This document shows positions 33,560 through 47,325 of a stretch of 64,000 bases of DNA, in pieces. A program made the position numbers and the translations under genes. This DNA is from Haemonchus contortus. Taxonomy: Eukaryota; Nematoda; Chromadorea; Rhabditida; Trichostrongylidae. Location: assembly GCA_000469685.2 (NCBI GenBank), contig LS997566.1, forward strand, positions 43,538,920 to 43,602,919, in the 5' to 3' direction. The notes below the pieces were generated by a model. The model was given only the letters and a program-made list of their open reading frames with translations. It made no database searches and was not told the origin of the DNA. The first letter of the stretch is position 1. Every line of letters starts with the position of its first letter.

Positions 33560-36500
33560 GTTTACTTAATTGTCATAGTGGGTTTGAAGAAAATTCATCA
33601 AATAATCGTTTACACGGCAACGAAAACGTTTTTTATGGACATTACGCTGAGGAACAGTCGATACTGTTAAGGATAAGGGGCAGGTAAGATGAAAATGAAA
33701 TTGATCGTCTTTTTTCATCTTGCCTGACCCCATTCCATCCATTTCCCTCGTCCATTTCCTTCCCTTGTTTCCTACTTCTCCGCCCCTTCCCCAACCCCCC
33801 CCCCTCTCCTCCTCGACCTATCTCCTCTTTATTTGTATGGATTTTTCCCATTCTCTGAATACGCTTCCTTCGGGAAACGAGAACAAGGGAAAGGAAGATT
33901 AGGAATGCAAGGGCACAATGCAAAAAAGAAGTAGGGATTGTAACACTGCACATAGATGAAGTGAGCTCGAAAAACTAAATTGAGGACAAAAAAACGTTCA
34001 GAATTAGCAGGTGCCTAGAAAAAAGTGAGGGAAGAAGACAGGTAGGAGGATTTGAGAAAGACTCAGAGCGAGTTCGAAGAAGTGAGAATAATAGGGTCTC
34101 TCCTGCACCATTGTACAGTATGACCTTCTTAAAAACTCTGTAACAATCTTTCGAGCTAATTTTGAGGGTCGTTTCAACTGTCAGCGAAGAGTTGCATTCC
34201 TGAAGGATCAGATCTACATACTCTTCTTCACGCTCTCCTTCTTGGCATTGTGGGGAATATCTTTGGTGAATATTCAAAAAGATTTTCTTCAAAATTAATT
34301 TTCGAATTCTTTCATTTTCATTTTCAGAGGTAATTCATATTCTCGACGTCCTCATCACACGTGAAAAAAAGCACGATGTAAATAATTAGTTAAGCGATTT
34401 ATAATTCAGTTATTTGTTCTTAATTTATTATTTAGATACGGTATTCGTCCTACTCAAGACTGCTATTGTTCTGCAGGACAGACATGTTGACAATTTTTCC
34501 AATAAGGAAACTTTAGCTGATGCGGAATTTTGTTTATCCGCCAACTTCATCACACCGGAAAGCGATGGTAAGCCCATAAATTTGAAATTTGTTATTATCC
34601 TAATCATCACACCACGAGGTAAGCGGGTAAAAAAGATGCGGCACAACACCCTTATTTTATTATTGTTTTTTCGTAAAATTTTGGCTCATTTTCCATTTTT
34701 CGAGCCTACCTTTACATTACCAATATGGCCACCCCTGCAAGATGACGCGATTAGGCAAACAGCGCTTTCTTGATAAGCTCCATTCCGCACCTCAAAGTTG
34801 GCACTGGCAAAAAGTAATGGCTGCAGTATCGGATCACGGAGTTTACCTCTCCCTCTCTTGCACTTCAAACCCCACCCTATCCTCTCTCACTCCCATGTTT
34901 GGATTGCTTAGCCCACACATGACCCTGGTTTGGAAGATTGAAAAAACTTGGCCCAGAGTTTACATAGACTTTCAGAAAGTGAAGCATTTCGGGCATCGAC
35001 ACAATCTCAATTGTAGAACCTTTGAGTTATGGCCACGAAGAGCATAGCCTATAGAGTGAAAATGACCTCAATGGCAGTTGAGACTTCGAGGAATAATTTT
35101 TTCAATCAGTTAAAATCCCCAAGGCACATGGGTAGCCGTCCTATGCGCACCTAAAATTCCTGACTTTACCTAAGGAAGGTCTTAATAGATAAACTGTATG
35201 GGCATAATTCGAATGGTAGCTAGGTAGACAACAGTAGTTTGCAGTAATCCACGTTCCACGTCATACGTAATAAAGTCAGTGCGGATGATGGTGAAAATTT
35301 TCCAAAAAAAAAGAGCCATCAACTGGATCGAATGGAAGCAATCGAGTTCGAGGACAATTTTTGACTAAGCAGAGCCTGTATTTCAGCATCGATTCGTGGG
35401 TGTATGCAATTTGAAACTAACGAACAATTCAACTCAACGGAGCAAAAAATCGCTACCGAGGGCGAAGGTATTATGGCTGGACCTGTTTCCGAAGTAACAA
35501 ATGGTCTAGAATGAATCAGAAAAAGAATTCGTTGCTTTGCTGAAGATTGATGACTATGAAAATCGACGGCAAGAATTCTAAACTTGCATCGAAGTAGTTA
35601 CACAGTGAACAGAAGAAATCGTAATGCAATTCTCGTCCATTTGATAAGCCCCTCCCACTTCTTGGTCACAGTTCAATCCATCAATTAGCTCCCGTGATGC
35701 ACGCTCACGATGACACCTCCATTCCAAAGGGGTTTCCGGCTGACCAAACTCGGGGATGCTAATTGATGGAGGGACTGAGTCTCTGGTTGTCCTTACCTCT
35801 AGGTGGGGCATACGTATCGTTAGGGTATCTCGTAGGGTATGCTCAACGAATGAGTCTTGAACAGATGTTCTCCGAGATACGCCAAGCATTTGTTCGCCTC
35901 CTAGATTGCTTAGTCCTGAGAGGCTCCAGATATCCAGGGTGCCATTAGAGCTGCTAGTCAACCGTATGTGGGAGCATCGGTAGGATCGGTAAAACTGACC
36001 TCGAATTTCAGATGCTGGAAACTACCTACGTAGTCTCCACGCTACCTTACCCACTAGACCCTCCACAAGGGTCGGCAGCCCTGGGGAGGTTCAACCTCTT
36101 TGAGATGCTCCTAGCGATAAATATATAACTTACACTCCGGTATAATAAGTAGAATGGACCAGAATCATCATCGGTTGGAGTCAGAAAGCGATAAGAGTTC
36201 GGTAAAAGGGTGTGATAGATGCGTCACCGTATTTGTCACAGGCTTCATGCCAAATGCAAAATGTTTGCCTGGGCAAACAACACAGAGAGCCTGCTGAATA
36301 CATCGATGTTGCATGATAGTGTATGATAGCCGACAATGACAGCTTTTGCAAAGCAATAAAGAAAAATGCCAACAAATCAGACTTTGAATAAGCCGTAAAA
36401 TGTTTGCACTAAAAAAGGGCACGTTCAGAAATCAATAGAGGGTGTTACATAGCGACAGCAAGTGATAAGAGTTAATAAAAAGTAGCGTCAAGGAATTCCT

Positions 36501-36570
36501 CTCATTTGTAAGTTACAGTCGTTTACAAGCCACAGAGAAAATACTATGGACAGGGTATAGAGATAGAAAA
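33560..36570. other. intergenic, no gene recognised
   Basis: No recognisable gene or RNA. Features are a C/T-rich low-complexity stretch at about 33720-33830 and a 127-codon minus-strand open frame at 35578-35961, unlike any family I know. A promoter for the Rh gene would lie in the first part, but none is evident. Confidence 0.4.
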
Positions 36571-36574
36571 GGAC

Positions 36575-36860
36575 CAAGTCTTTGACGTTGATTAATCCCG
36601 TTTTGGGATGCGCCACGCGTTTGCGTTCGACATCCTTTCGGTATCATAGTGGACCATTGAATGTGTATGGGCCTATACTATGACTTACAGTGGGCAGGCG
36701 ATGTAGATTTCAGCGCATTAGGCTTTCCGGACCAGTCTATTACCAACCAACCGACACTGCAGCCTGGACAGCTTGGCTGATCTGGGCCAACATTGGTCAG
36801 GGATATGATCCCTGGACCTCTTGGGTGTGGTTGGGAGCCACTTACCTCCGCTCTATGTGA
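36575..36860 (-). repeat. SINE copy, near full length
   Basis: Minus-strand copy starting at the family 3' terminus (GACGTTGATTAATCCCGTTT, GGGATGCGCCACGCG), then GTATGGGCCTATACTATGA, ACAGTGGGCAGGCGATGTAG and, after a diverged middle, the complement of the B-box in ATGATCCCTGGACC. Confidence 0.6.
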
Positions 36861-37019
36861 ACTGATATAGTAATAAGAAATCATGACGATAGATGGGCAA
36901 AACTACTAACTGTACTACGAATCATTTCATATCCCATGGAGTACAGCATGGATAAAAGAGATTGGCAATGATGGAACCATAAAGGATAAAGTGCTTTAAG
37001 CTGCTTAGCCCAGGTCCCG

Positions 37020-37110
37020 AATGTGCCCCGATTCGCCGCACTGGACCGGACCAACCCAGGATTCGATCCCCGAACCACATGCAATAACGCACAGCGGTAC
37101 CACTGGGCAC
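37020..37110 (-). repeat. tRNA-like SINE head, second family
   Basis: Minus strand: A-box-like AGTGGTACCGCTGTGCG and B-box GGGATCGAATCCTGGGTTGG with about 30 bases between. No consistent acceptor stem is present, so a tRNA gene is not called. Confidence 0.4.
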
Positions 37111-37499
37111 CACTCCACTTCCACCAAAACCTGAGATGGGGTGAGGTAAAGTATGGCAGTGTCGCTGAATTTGTCGCGAATTTCCCACTTCCCAAAAAAA
37201 AACCCCGCACTTAAGTGGTAAGGAGGGTATGGCGAGTACAAAAGATGGCCGGAAAAGGAAACTGGTTGCGAGTTATAATTTGTGATAAATGCAACAGCAT
37301 AATGCAATGTGATTTTTCTAGAGTATGCCAGGGAAAGACAGGCTACTATAAGTACCTCTTGATTGGCCTCCCATACCCTGAATTATCATTTCAGTGAGGA
37401 AAAGTTTTTGGTCATAGCGTAAATGGAAATAAAATAGGATAAAATGAAAGATGAAGCGTTTGGTACGTATGATCAATTCCTTTTTGTTTAGCGTTAACG

Positions 37500-37740
37500 C
37501 ATTCAATTTCCATTCAGAGTAATAGCGGCATTTCGAATGCGTACGTGGACTATTTCGAGCGGTGGCAAGACCACCCACAAGGCGATCCTTTATTCCTTTA
37601 GATCAATTGGGTGCCAACTTATCGACCCTGGAGTAATGCGGGGATTATTGGGCTCGGGCGAGTGTCAATCCGAGATTCGTCCTCGGCGATGAATAGTTGC
37701 TCGTAACAGTAATCCTGACCATGTTCAGTTCCCGGAGAGT
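37500..37740 (-). repeat. SINE copy
   Basis: Minus strand: GGCATTTCGAATGCGTACGT, CGAGCGGTGGCAAGACCACC, GATCAATTGGGTGCCAACTT, GGGGATTATTGGGCTCGGGC and the complement of a B-box (CAATCCGAGATTCG). Diverged but ordered as in the family. Confidence 0.55.
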
Positions 37741-37749
37741 GGCGGCGTG

Positions 37750-39500
37750 ACTGCTCCTGATTCCTGCAACCTCCTTCCCAAGTACCGATCTAACTAAGAT
37801 GTACTGGGACTCCCTTACACGCGGCATCTATAATGGAGCCACATCCTGCCCTACTCTGCCTTATGATTGGAAATCACATTAACATCCTTCCCCCCCGCCC
37901 CTCCTTAACTACCTTATTTACGACACCTACGACGTCTGGGCAGACAGCTCAGGAAAAGTCTCAGCACCTACAACGAGGAAAGGATCATCTCGAGTTTCCC
38001 CTCAACAAAGTTGTAAAAGCGATTGGTTACAAGGTCGAAAGCCACTTTCGAACGTGATGAATACGTATTAGCAGCACGGGGAACAAAGGGGGCAGCGTGA
38101 GATTACCTTGGAAAGTGTCGGAGAACAAGGAGGTTTCAAGTCGTGGTCATTAATTTGCGACCACGCTCATACCCTAACTGCCAAAAGAAACATATCATCA
38201 CCTAAATTTGAAGGTCGCAATGTTTCATTACGCTCGATCGGATCGTAATAGATGAAACGAGTTTCTTATCGAGTAAGGCTTATGATCCGATTCCATAGGG
38301 CTCATATTCGGACAAAAGTCGGCGACTGATAAGCTCACTGATAAGATCTTTGTGTGTAAGCAACGTATTAATTAATTATCGACAGGCGCTCCCGTCGAAC
38401 AAAAGAGCCATCAGATCAACTGTAAGGTTGGCAAAAACTTTGGGAAAAACTGTTGCTAGACAAGCACCCTGTCAGGAGAGAAATCGATTTGTTTCAGGAA
38501 GTTCTTGAAAATCCACAAGTGGGATAAGGTAAAAACTGAACGCAGTAGGAACGGAAACGTTCCATCTGGGCAACATGAATTCCCAAATAGTTAAGAATCC
38601 TTTTGAGAGGACAGGTTCTGCAGTAAAATGTTTTTGAGTTTGACTGAGTGGAACCTGCCCATTTCGAGTTGGGAACAGACAGTTCGGACGTACTAGAGCT
38701 GGAGTGGGTGGTAATTTCGGCCTTGGCCGTTTGCTGAAACGAATGCGCCCACTTAAATCTGAATAATCCGAGTTTCGCGTACACTCCGAATTGTATAGTG
38801 CTAGTCGCTTACTGATCAAATAGGAAGGGCATTGAATGAACGGGGAAAAGTGCCAGTTCGATGATGTGAACCAAGTCGACAAGGGGAGTAACTTACTCCT
38901 TTCATACGGGTACGGTAACCGCAGAAATACAGAACGATTATAAATGACTAGAGAAAGCAAGTTGTCCTAGAGTTTGACGTCCGGGAAAAGGCGATAGTTT
39001 CAACTCCCCATTGCCCTGCAATTTGCACTGTACTTTCCAACTCTCAGTAGTCCCGTCCTGTCATGTTCTCCAACTAGGCAGTCTAGACTCCCTTAATATC
39101 CCACCAGACAAAAGAGATTTATAGCAACGATCAATTCAATTGGAAATCGGTAGGCAACAGAGTCGTAAATTATTATAGGACCAGGGCGGCACATAACTGG
39201 TCTACCTAGACTTCATTGAATAACTCGTTCAGCTTTCCGAATGGGAACATAAAAAAATTGAGTTAGATTACTGTAGCGGTCTTTACCCAGGGTTGGTCAG
39301 TGAACAAGCGGGGTTACGAAGAGCGGGGTTTGTCAAGGGTCATAGGAGGGTACGGCCTTTGTGAGTACTCAAAAGATGCTCAGTGCCCTGCTGAGGCTGT
39401 GTACAGAAAGCCGTCGTAAGCAATCAGGTTTGGTAGTAGATGTTGTTTAGTACTGCTCTTTGTTGCAGCCTGGGAGCCCAGGGAGACCAGGCTGCAACCA
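37750..39500. other. intergenic, no gene recognised
   Basis: No known gene. Two overlapping minus-strand frames of 162 and 96 codons (38472-38960) are Ser/Pro/Leu-rich without a recognised domain. A relic retroelement is possible, but nothing diagnostic is seen. Confidence 0.35.
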
Positions 39501-39504
39501 GCCG

Positions 39505-39720
39505 TGTAACCAGGGTGGGGTAGTGGTAATTCCGGGAGATGCCGCTTCCACAGCTGTATCCCGAGTTCGAATCCAGACCAATAACCACCCATTTCAATCA
39601 AATCCTTGACCCGGTAGGGATTAGTTAGATAAAATGAGGCCTATCAGGGAAGATTAAGCGCTGATGTGAAATTGCTGACTACTGTGGGTAATGTTGGGCG
39701 CCTGCCAATCTCAGTGGGTA
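39505..39720 (+). repeat. tRNA-derived SINE, second family
   Basis: Head GGGTGGGGTAGTGGTAATTC with B-box CCGAGTTCGAATCCAG. The body has CAATAACCACCCATTTCAAT, TGACCCGGTAGGGATTAG, CAGGGAAGATTAAGCGCTGA and GCGCCTGCCAATC. The body differs from the copy at 7068, so it is a separate subfamily. Confidence 0.5.
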
Positions 39721-39724
39721 AAGT

Positions 39725-42700
39725 CCTCATTCAAAAGGCCAGACAGCTCTAATTGAAGGTCAGAGACAGGAAGCTATCCTCACTGCAAGAACGAGCTTAT
39801 CCCATGCTGAAAACGATGCCTTCTGTTATCCGTAAAGTGTTTATTTTATTTCAGGTAGTTTATTGTTTTTTAATGCATTTGCCACTGACAGCCGTCTGTT
39901 ACGACAGCGGATTCTTTCCACTCTAACGATGGAACCCTAGACTCTGAAGGCGACGATCGAGTCGGAACGTCAGGCCATTGATTTATTGGCCAGCTCCACC
40001 TGAAAACCTTGAACGGCAAAAGGATTTACCAACGCAAACAATGTTTTTATCCCATTTTAACGAGCATTGGGAGAATAGGATCCACTTGTGCTGAGATGAA
40101 CGATCTCTGGCTCCCGATCAGCCCAGCGTTTCAACATATTCCCCTTGAAGGGGAACTCAGCTCGAAGAAAGAAAATGAAAGTGATGTAAAAATAAAAATT
40201 TTTCGTAGAGTATGGGGCGAGAAAGTCATCACACTGAATAATTGAATCACATAGAAACAATTCAGAAACAGGTTCGCAGAGAGGCAAGGAGAATGGAAAA
40301 TGATGGAGTTGATGGCCCATGTGTGTGATTCTGTCATTGTAAGGGAAGGAAACGTGTACGAATGGGCAATGTCTATGAAACAACGTCGACAGAAGCATTC
40401 CAGATGCATTAGATGGTTCGGTGAACGTTCTTCGAATGGCTTACGACCCACTGATATGACGCTTTTATGAGCGACGGCTCGAATTGCAGCGTAATTCGGC
40501 AATGTCTAAAAAGTCAAACACACACTCGATGGACACTTCAAATAGAATTGTGGTTTTCCTCCGAAGAAAAATAGCACTCCTGGCAGTTTCGCTATGTGAC
40601 TTGGTAGTGGAGGGAGGATGTTCGGGAGTGGGTCGAGTGTGGTTTCGCAGGAATTCTTTTTATCAAGTGCAACACTCCTGAAGTTCGTTCCCAAGACTGG
40701 CTTCATCTTCTTCTCTTCCCAAAGCGCAACGCAATGGCGGGAATGACCTGGACCTTATTTCTAGCATTCAACATTCGCTTTCAAGGACCGTACGGTTACA
40801 GTCAATGACGGTTTGCCGTCGCACACTTGGCTATGATTGTTCTGATACTTTACAGCTCAAATGCCAGCGAAACTGTTCTGTTCGAGGCCACGGAAAATCG
40901 ATGCGCATATGAATCATTGGCATCTACATATTGGCTGAAGCTGTAACACGCCGAACCTGCTGCAATTGTTTTCAGAACGTAAGATCCATCCCATCGCAAC
41001 CATCTTTACAACCACGATATGAGGCCGTTCAATCTATCATCTGGATCATATAAGCTTCACATTGCCTGGAAAGTGTTGCTGTACTATGAGGATATTTTTG
41101 TTTTTCCGAGAGCCACCTACCCTTCCCTTCTTCTAATCGTTCATATCCCCCTCCTCCTTCACCGACTGAATACATCACCTTGCCCCTACGAATATTTGGG
41201 AAGCAGTGTCCAAAAATTTCCAGCAGTTTCCAAAAATATGGGTGATTGAAAAATCCACGAACTCCCTATTTCAGAAGGAAGAAGCTATTCTGGAACCTAT
41301 AGATGATGTGTGTGAAGTAAACTCCTGTGAGATCTTCCGCTAAAATAATATTAGAAGTCGAGTATAGGGTTCGCCCAAAAACGGGACTTAGGAGGCGATA
41401 CATTCAAGGGGACAGAGCATCAGCTAGAGTGTAATTTAACTTCAACATTGACTGGAAAACGATAGTATGGTTCACCTGGAAACGGTGCTATCAACAATGG
41501 AAGGAGTTCGGTTAGCAATTTATGTAAAGTCGATCAAATGACAACTGATCTTCAAGAACTGGACTCGTTCAAGGCGCTTAGCCACTGCCAGTTATTGCCA
41601 GTCGCTCAAAGATATTAGTGTGCGCGAGAAGTATTCGCAAAAAAAATTACACGGAAGTCAAGATTTTAATGGAATGATCTAGAAAGTTCCATGGGAGTGC
41701 TGTATAAGGACGGTACCCTTTAATAAGCGCCAAATACTTGACGCGGGTTTGGATGGGTTTTATGGGCTTAGAAGCCCGATTCCAACTCGTAAAGAAGTAA
41801 GTATCGAATATGTCGAGACAATTCGGCCACTTGAGAGTTAATTAAGCAAGAAAGAGCAAGATGGAAGTGGGTGGTTTCCTTATATAGCAATTCCATGGAA
41901 ACTTCCAGAACATTCTAGAAAAACCTGGGCTATTGCACGGCAATATTTTTCGAGCGAGCTAGTACAATGAATCGGAAACTAAATCGAGACTGTCGAGTAA
42001 AGGACACTTTGCGGCAATTGAGTGAAAGTCACCAATACAAAGTGAACACAGTAACGGCGGCTGGATAGTTTACTCGAAGAACTGCGTAGGTCTATTGACA
42101 GCCCTTTTGTAGTGAAATGCGATCGGAGACAAAGTCAAAGTGAGCGTAGGCGAGACAAAAGAGAATCAGGAATATGTTTGAGTAAGGGAACGCGGTAACA
42201 GGTAGTTGCCCCACGCTGTCCCACAAGTGCATGCAGTACAGGCGGATTGGTGAGAAAGGTCTGCCCCGGGAGAGGGGTGTGCAAGTGTCATACACCTGTT
42301 GTGACCACTCCAGCTCCAGAGACAAACCTATTGTGCTTCAATCCTCAAGACAAACATATGGAGCAGCATGGGGTGAACAAAGGGCGTCTTATTGGCAGAT
42401 CTGGCAAGACTGCATTGAAATCAGAAATCAACCAGCAAGAAAAGCAAAAAACGTCTCCCAGAAATTGCACTAATCACGTCTACCTCCTACACGTTTTTCA
42501 GGTGCAAAATTATTGCCATGCAATACTGCACCATCTGTTCCATTCATCTTTTTTGGATGATTTAATAGCTCAGCAAAGTCATCCTTCTTTTTCTTTTTAC
42601 AAAAACCTTGTCCTTTCCGTCATTCAATCAGTGTTTCAATAGGGATTCGGACATTCGAATAAGCAGCTGACGCGATTTTCGTGAGACATCTCACCTAGCC

Positions 42701-42875
42701 TTTGTTCTGATTCAGAGATCGCTCTATATTTATCACTTAATTTGTTTTTGATCCCTATAAACCAGAAACCGATGGACCAAATGTTTCTCTTGAAATACCA
42801 AGAAGTTCATGGGGGAACACAGACTCATCCCGACTAAGACAGGCAAGGAATCAAAAGAATTCAACCATGAAGGAA
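39725..42875. other. intergenic, no gene recognised
   Basis: No spliced gene, RNA or intact mobile element identified. Overlapping open frames on both strands at 40009-40502 carry no recognised motif and are considered chance. Confidence 0.35.
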
Positions 42876-42879
42876 GGAG

Positions 42880-43095
42880 CCTTTCGACGTTGATTATCCA
42901 GTTTTTGGGATGCGCCTAGCATCTGGCTGCCACTCAAACTACATGAGTTACTGCGACCGACCAATGTACAAGCCTATGCCTTCGGTCCTCAAGACAACCC
43001 ATGCCAACAAACTGGTTTATTGTTACAGTTGGAGGGCTTGGTTGGCCGGGACGAGTTCCAACCCGGGATTTAGTCTCCGGACGTAGGCTATAAAA
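42880..43095 (-). repeat. SINE copy, near full length
   Basis: Minus strand: terminus TTTCGACGTTGATTATCCAG and TTTTGGGATGCGCC, then CTGCGACCGACCAATGTACA, GTTGGAGGGCTTGGTTGGCC and the complement of the B-box in TTCCAACCCGGG. Confidence 0.6.
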
Positions 43096-43099
43096 CTTT

Positions 43100-46090
43100 G
43101 CATTCAACTTCGCCACCTCCTCCTTAAAGGTAAAAAAGGATGGAAGGCTATGGAGAGGCAAAATAAAATTTTTAGTAAAAGCCGAGGAAATTGGTGAAGG
43201 AAGGGAACCGGCTGTATTGGAGGTACCATGGCCGGCAACTCGTACCTAGACTGGTTACCTGTAGTGCCCCTCACCACTACCGACTGGTGTGTTGCGGAGC
43301 TTACCGATGGGGACTTGTTTTATGGCTGATTGAGTGGACAACTCATACTAAGCTGTCATAACGCCATCTGGTTCCCATCATAAAAGATAATGTTGCAGAA
43401 TACTCTCGAGGCAATGCCTTTGCACCCCGATAGACACTTCGGGGCTGTAACTACGAGTAGTTTACCTTACCCAATACATAAATATCGAATCTGGCCCATT
43501 TCAATAGCTTTTAAGAGAGAAATCATAGGTGGGCTGATATGAGTGTGACTGTGCAGACTACGTTGAAGGGATTGAGTAGTCGGAGTACTTCTTGCAGAAC
43601 CCTAAAACCTCCCCAAACCCTTCAAATGGGCGATTGTAACCGGACTCGTCGTTTACACTACTCTCAGCATTGGAATTTTCCATGACGCATGAAGTTCTTT
43701 TGCGAATTTGGCGAGATGGTGTTTCCCCCTGTCGAAACGAATCGTTCAGCTGATGATGTCCCCGTTTCAATGGTGGAACACGGTTTTACCGAAGGAAATG
43801 AAAAAATTGTATGCGTGATTCTGGACACGCTACGTGTTGATTTTCCGCCCGGAAGATGACAGAATGTGGGCATTTCTCATCTTTTTCAACAACTTGGGAT
43901 GGCTACAAAGATCGACAATGACGAGATGGGGCAGATTAGGGAGAATAAGGGAGGTATTGCTTCACCATCCATAGCATGAACGGGGAAGCCTCATAACTGC
44001 TAGCGCAGCAGAAAGTAGCAGACTGTTTTGTTTGCACGAGAAGCTTCTCCTAATCACTAATTTCCTTGCGTTATCAGCTCCAGTCTTCGACCTGAGCACA
44101 ATGCTACCGGGTTGCCCGTCAGCGAGTTGCTTACTTTCAAGAACATCCTTGAAATGTGGAGTATTCTGGGCTTCCAGTTTCTGTCACGCTTGAGGAAGAA
44201 GGGGTTCCACTCAAGAGCAACTTGGAAGGTTACCGAATTGTATTGAGCGTTGGGAAAAGTCAATCCCTCTTGAAATCACAATCCACGGAAATTTTGAGGT
44301 ACCATTTTCATGTTGAAAAGCAGAAGTGTTCTAATGGTGGAGAATAGTACAGCGGTAACGGAGAAAGGGAGAAAATTTACCGATTCTGCGGGAAATAAGG
44401 CCTCCTAGGAGTAGTGAAATAGTGAAAGTGTAGGTTGCACGAGAGTTCCGCGAAAAATGGCATGGTATGGTCATCTGGACGAGATTTCACTGGCAGCAAT
44501 CGCTTAAAAAGTTGATTGCACTAATTTCCAAAACTGTTCTCCGTAGGCATGGGTCACTACTACTATCACTATTATGTCTGAATTGGATCATGGGTGACCT
44601 TGTGGATGGAAACGCCATTTAGACTCGTCCGTCTTTGGGTGGGGCATACAGCCAGTACGATCTTAAAACCCTTTCAACGCCTTATTTAGGCCGTTTTCAG
44701 ATTCACATATGGTACAATAGGGAGCCACAGATCATCCTAGAGGGATATGTCACAAACCATTTTCACAACAATGATACAGAACCTTACATACGTCCTTCAT
44801 AACAATTCAAGCGGTACAAAAGAGTTACAGAAGAATTGTCGGGGTTTGGAGGAGACGGCATATAGTTATGTGATGGTGAAAATCAGTCTATCATGAAATT
44901 AATGTAATTGGGGAACAAAACTCAGAGGCAACGCCCATTCTAGACGGCTCCGCCTTCGAAAGGACGCGTCTTCTTCTCGATGGACTCGCAATAATTCATA
45001 AAAGACCATGACGACCATCACAGGTACAGTAGCATAGACAACGCACAACATGCTTGATCCAAACTATCAAATTGTTTTTCGTAAAGTTGAACATTTCTTT
45101 TAAGGAAGGGACTTCATTTTGAGAATCTTCATCCCTTTTAAGTTTACTTTACTGAAAGGTCAGTCTGCCCCTTCTTTTTCATTTTCAACCCCCCCCCCCC
45201 AAATCTTCGACTCTTCGACTCGAGTTCCATTCGAGGCCTAACTATAATTCGACCTCTACAACATTGGTAACAATCAAACGACATATAACATTCATCGGAA
45301 TTCTCATACACCGTCTGGTCTGAACAGCCGGAGATCTCTAGAAGCATAGCGAAGAAACCATCTTCTCCTCTCACCCAAGGAGCTCAACGAATTTTGGCAG
45401 GAGTATAGGTGAGCTCGCAGTAAACACGGTAAGATTATGAAGCCAAGGAAATCTTGGTGAATCGAGTGGATTTAAACTGAGAATTTGACAGAGAGATTAG
45501 CATGGCCTGCTTCTACCATTCGTGATAGCAAAGGAAAATTATGGGTCTATCATTAAAACAGTTGCCTTAACTTCAGACACCGGCAGTAATTTAAGAGTTA
45601 GAGGAGCTATTATTTTATAACCATCTGGAGAGTAAATAGCATACCTCTTGTTGCCATTAAGGAAATTACAACCAACCAAGTAAAAGTCAATATTTTATCT
45701 GAAAAGACAGCTACAGGATAAGTAAAATCACTCACTCATCACTGCCTCCATGTCGGTTTGCAGCAGTGGCACCGTTTTCTGGAAATACTCTATTTCACAA
45801 AGACTTCATTGGTTTCCATGTAACAATCTCTTACATTTATGTATTCCCTGATCACTTTTAATTTTTCTCCAACACATTAATTACGGTACAACTATGTCCT
45901 TTTTTATCTTATGGATTGCTTAGACTCTTCCTATTTTTTCATTTTTCCCTTTTCATTTTTTGAAATTCTGTTCTGAGGTTTTTGCAACAACCCCTTTAGG
46001 CATGCTCTGTTCTCCAGACAGTGCTATTTTTTGATAGAATGTTGTTTACGTCTCAGTTGGCGAAGCGAAAATCCCCACAAAATTGCTCAG
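43100..46090. other. intergenic, no gene recognised
   Basis: No gene recognised. Around 44460-44730 there are short blocks shared with the inside of the element at 4551 (GGACGAGATTT, GGGTGGGGCAT, GGAGCC), suggesting a decayed relative. A ten-C tract lies near 45190. Confidence 0.35.
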
Positions 46091-46094
46091 TTAT

Positions 46095-46200
46095 GAGGGC
46101 TAAACCCCCGGAAGCGGAACTCAGACCCGTGCTCGTGTTGCTTTCCGGGCACCTTGTTCTTTAACTCTTACACTAGCGAGCCTCCGCCATCTCAAAGCAA
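46095..46200 (-). repeat. tRNA-like repeat head
   Basis: Minus strand: GGCGGAGGCTCGCTAGTGTA (A-box-like) and CGGGTCTGAGTTCCGC at the B-box position. No clean cloverleaf; probably SINE-derived. Confidence 0.3.
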
Positions 46201-46400
46201 CAGCGATAGGAAAACATCAAGCAAAATAAAGTGATATCCAACAATTTCACGGTTCGATGCCGATATCGCTTGATCAGCTTATCATGGGGAGATGCTTGTC
46301 AACTAAGGATGAAATGCCATTGAGATACTGAGGGCAAACCAGGTGGGATAATCCTAGTCCCAAGTTCGGGAGCCGCCTACTCGACAGCCTTCTAATGACT

Positions 46401-46500
46401 CTCATTTTACGAGGATGGCGAGTTGTGGGCAAAACTGCCCTTCTCGTAAAATGGGAGTATAAAGATGGTAGTTTGCAGGTTATTTTGCCTATAACTCGCC
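46401..46500. repeat. nested short inverted repeats
   Basis: CTCATTTTACGAG (46401) pairs with CTCGTAAAATGGGAG (46443). The enclosed GGCGAGTTGTGGGCAAAA pairs again with TTTTGCCTATAACTCGCC ending at about 46500. The unit looks like the end of an inverted-repeat element, but its partner end was not found. Confidence 0.4.
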
Positions 46501-47325
46501 ATACTTGGGAGACGTTTGGATTGAGTTTTGCGGCGAAAGAACAGCAGTTACAGAAACATCAAGTCAGAACATTCGTTTTAGTCCAAACGGTGAATTGTTG
46601 CCCTAGAATTTTCGCCCATATCATGTGGGACGTTCATTGGTAAGTCATCAGATCATTCCCTAAGAAGTTAGAAGTCTCTGAGTATAACAATAGAAGCGAT
46701 CGGATTTCTATGGGATCAAACACCGTAAAAAGGGATCTTAAGTGCTTAAGCGTTGCTAAACCTTTTCTAGATTAGTCATAGCCAAACGTGGGTTTTATTT
46801 TTTTTCTTTACCTACGAAGCAGTACACAAACGAAAGGGGAACAATTTCCGACACTGATTCTTCGAACTCCACGTTTTTTACTGCTGGTAGTGGCGCCTCA
46901 AGTCACTGCGACATCTAAGGCTTACCACTCACATGTTTACTTTATTTTTTCTTGATTATTTATTATAACTATTTTTCACTCATTTATTCTACCACATGTG
47001 CTTCACATTTGACTTCTAGAGCTTTTGAGGCCTTTTGACGACCTCCAAAAATACGAAAACGACCGCCAGCGGCCGACAAAAAATGTCGACAACAAAGGCA
47101 TGAGGCCCTAATCAAATTACTTATTTTGGGGGAGTATCGATGTCACAGACTTTTACAGCGTAGGGAAAAATGCTCGGCATTATAATTTCTCAAAGAAACA
47201 GTCAGAACGATTCGATTTCACAAAAAAATTGCTCTTGTACATGATTAATTAATGATCAATGTTTTTTCTGAGGAAAAAAGTAAAGTTGCTTGTCGAAGGA
47301 GAAGTACACTCAGAAAAAAAATTAC

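Noticed and set aside
33642..33953. Minus-strand Gly/Arg-rich frame upstream of the Rh gene
   Set aside because: It is the product of low-complexity C/T-rich DNA on the plus strand.
38472..38960. Overlapping minus-strand frames of 162 and 96 codons
   Set aside because: Ser/Pro/Leu-rich, no recognised motif, two frames open at once; more like chance or a decayed repeat than a gene.
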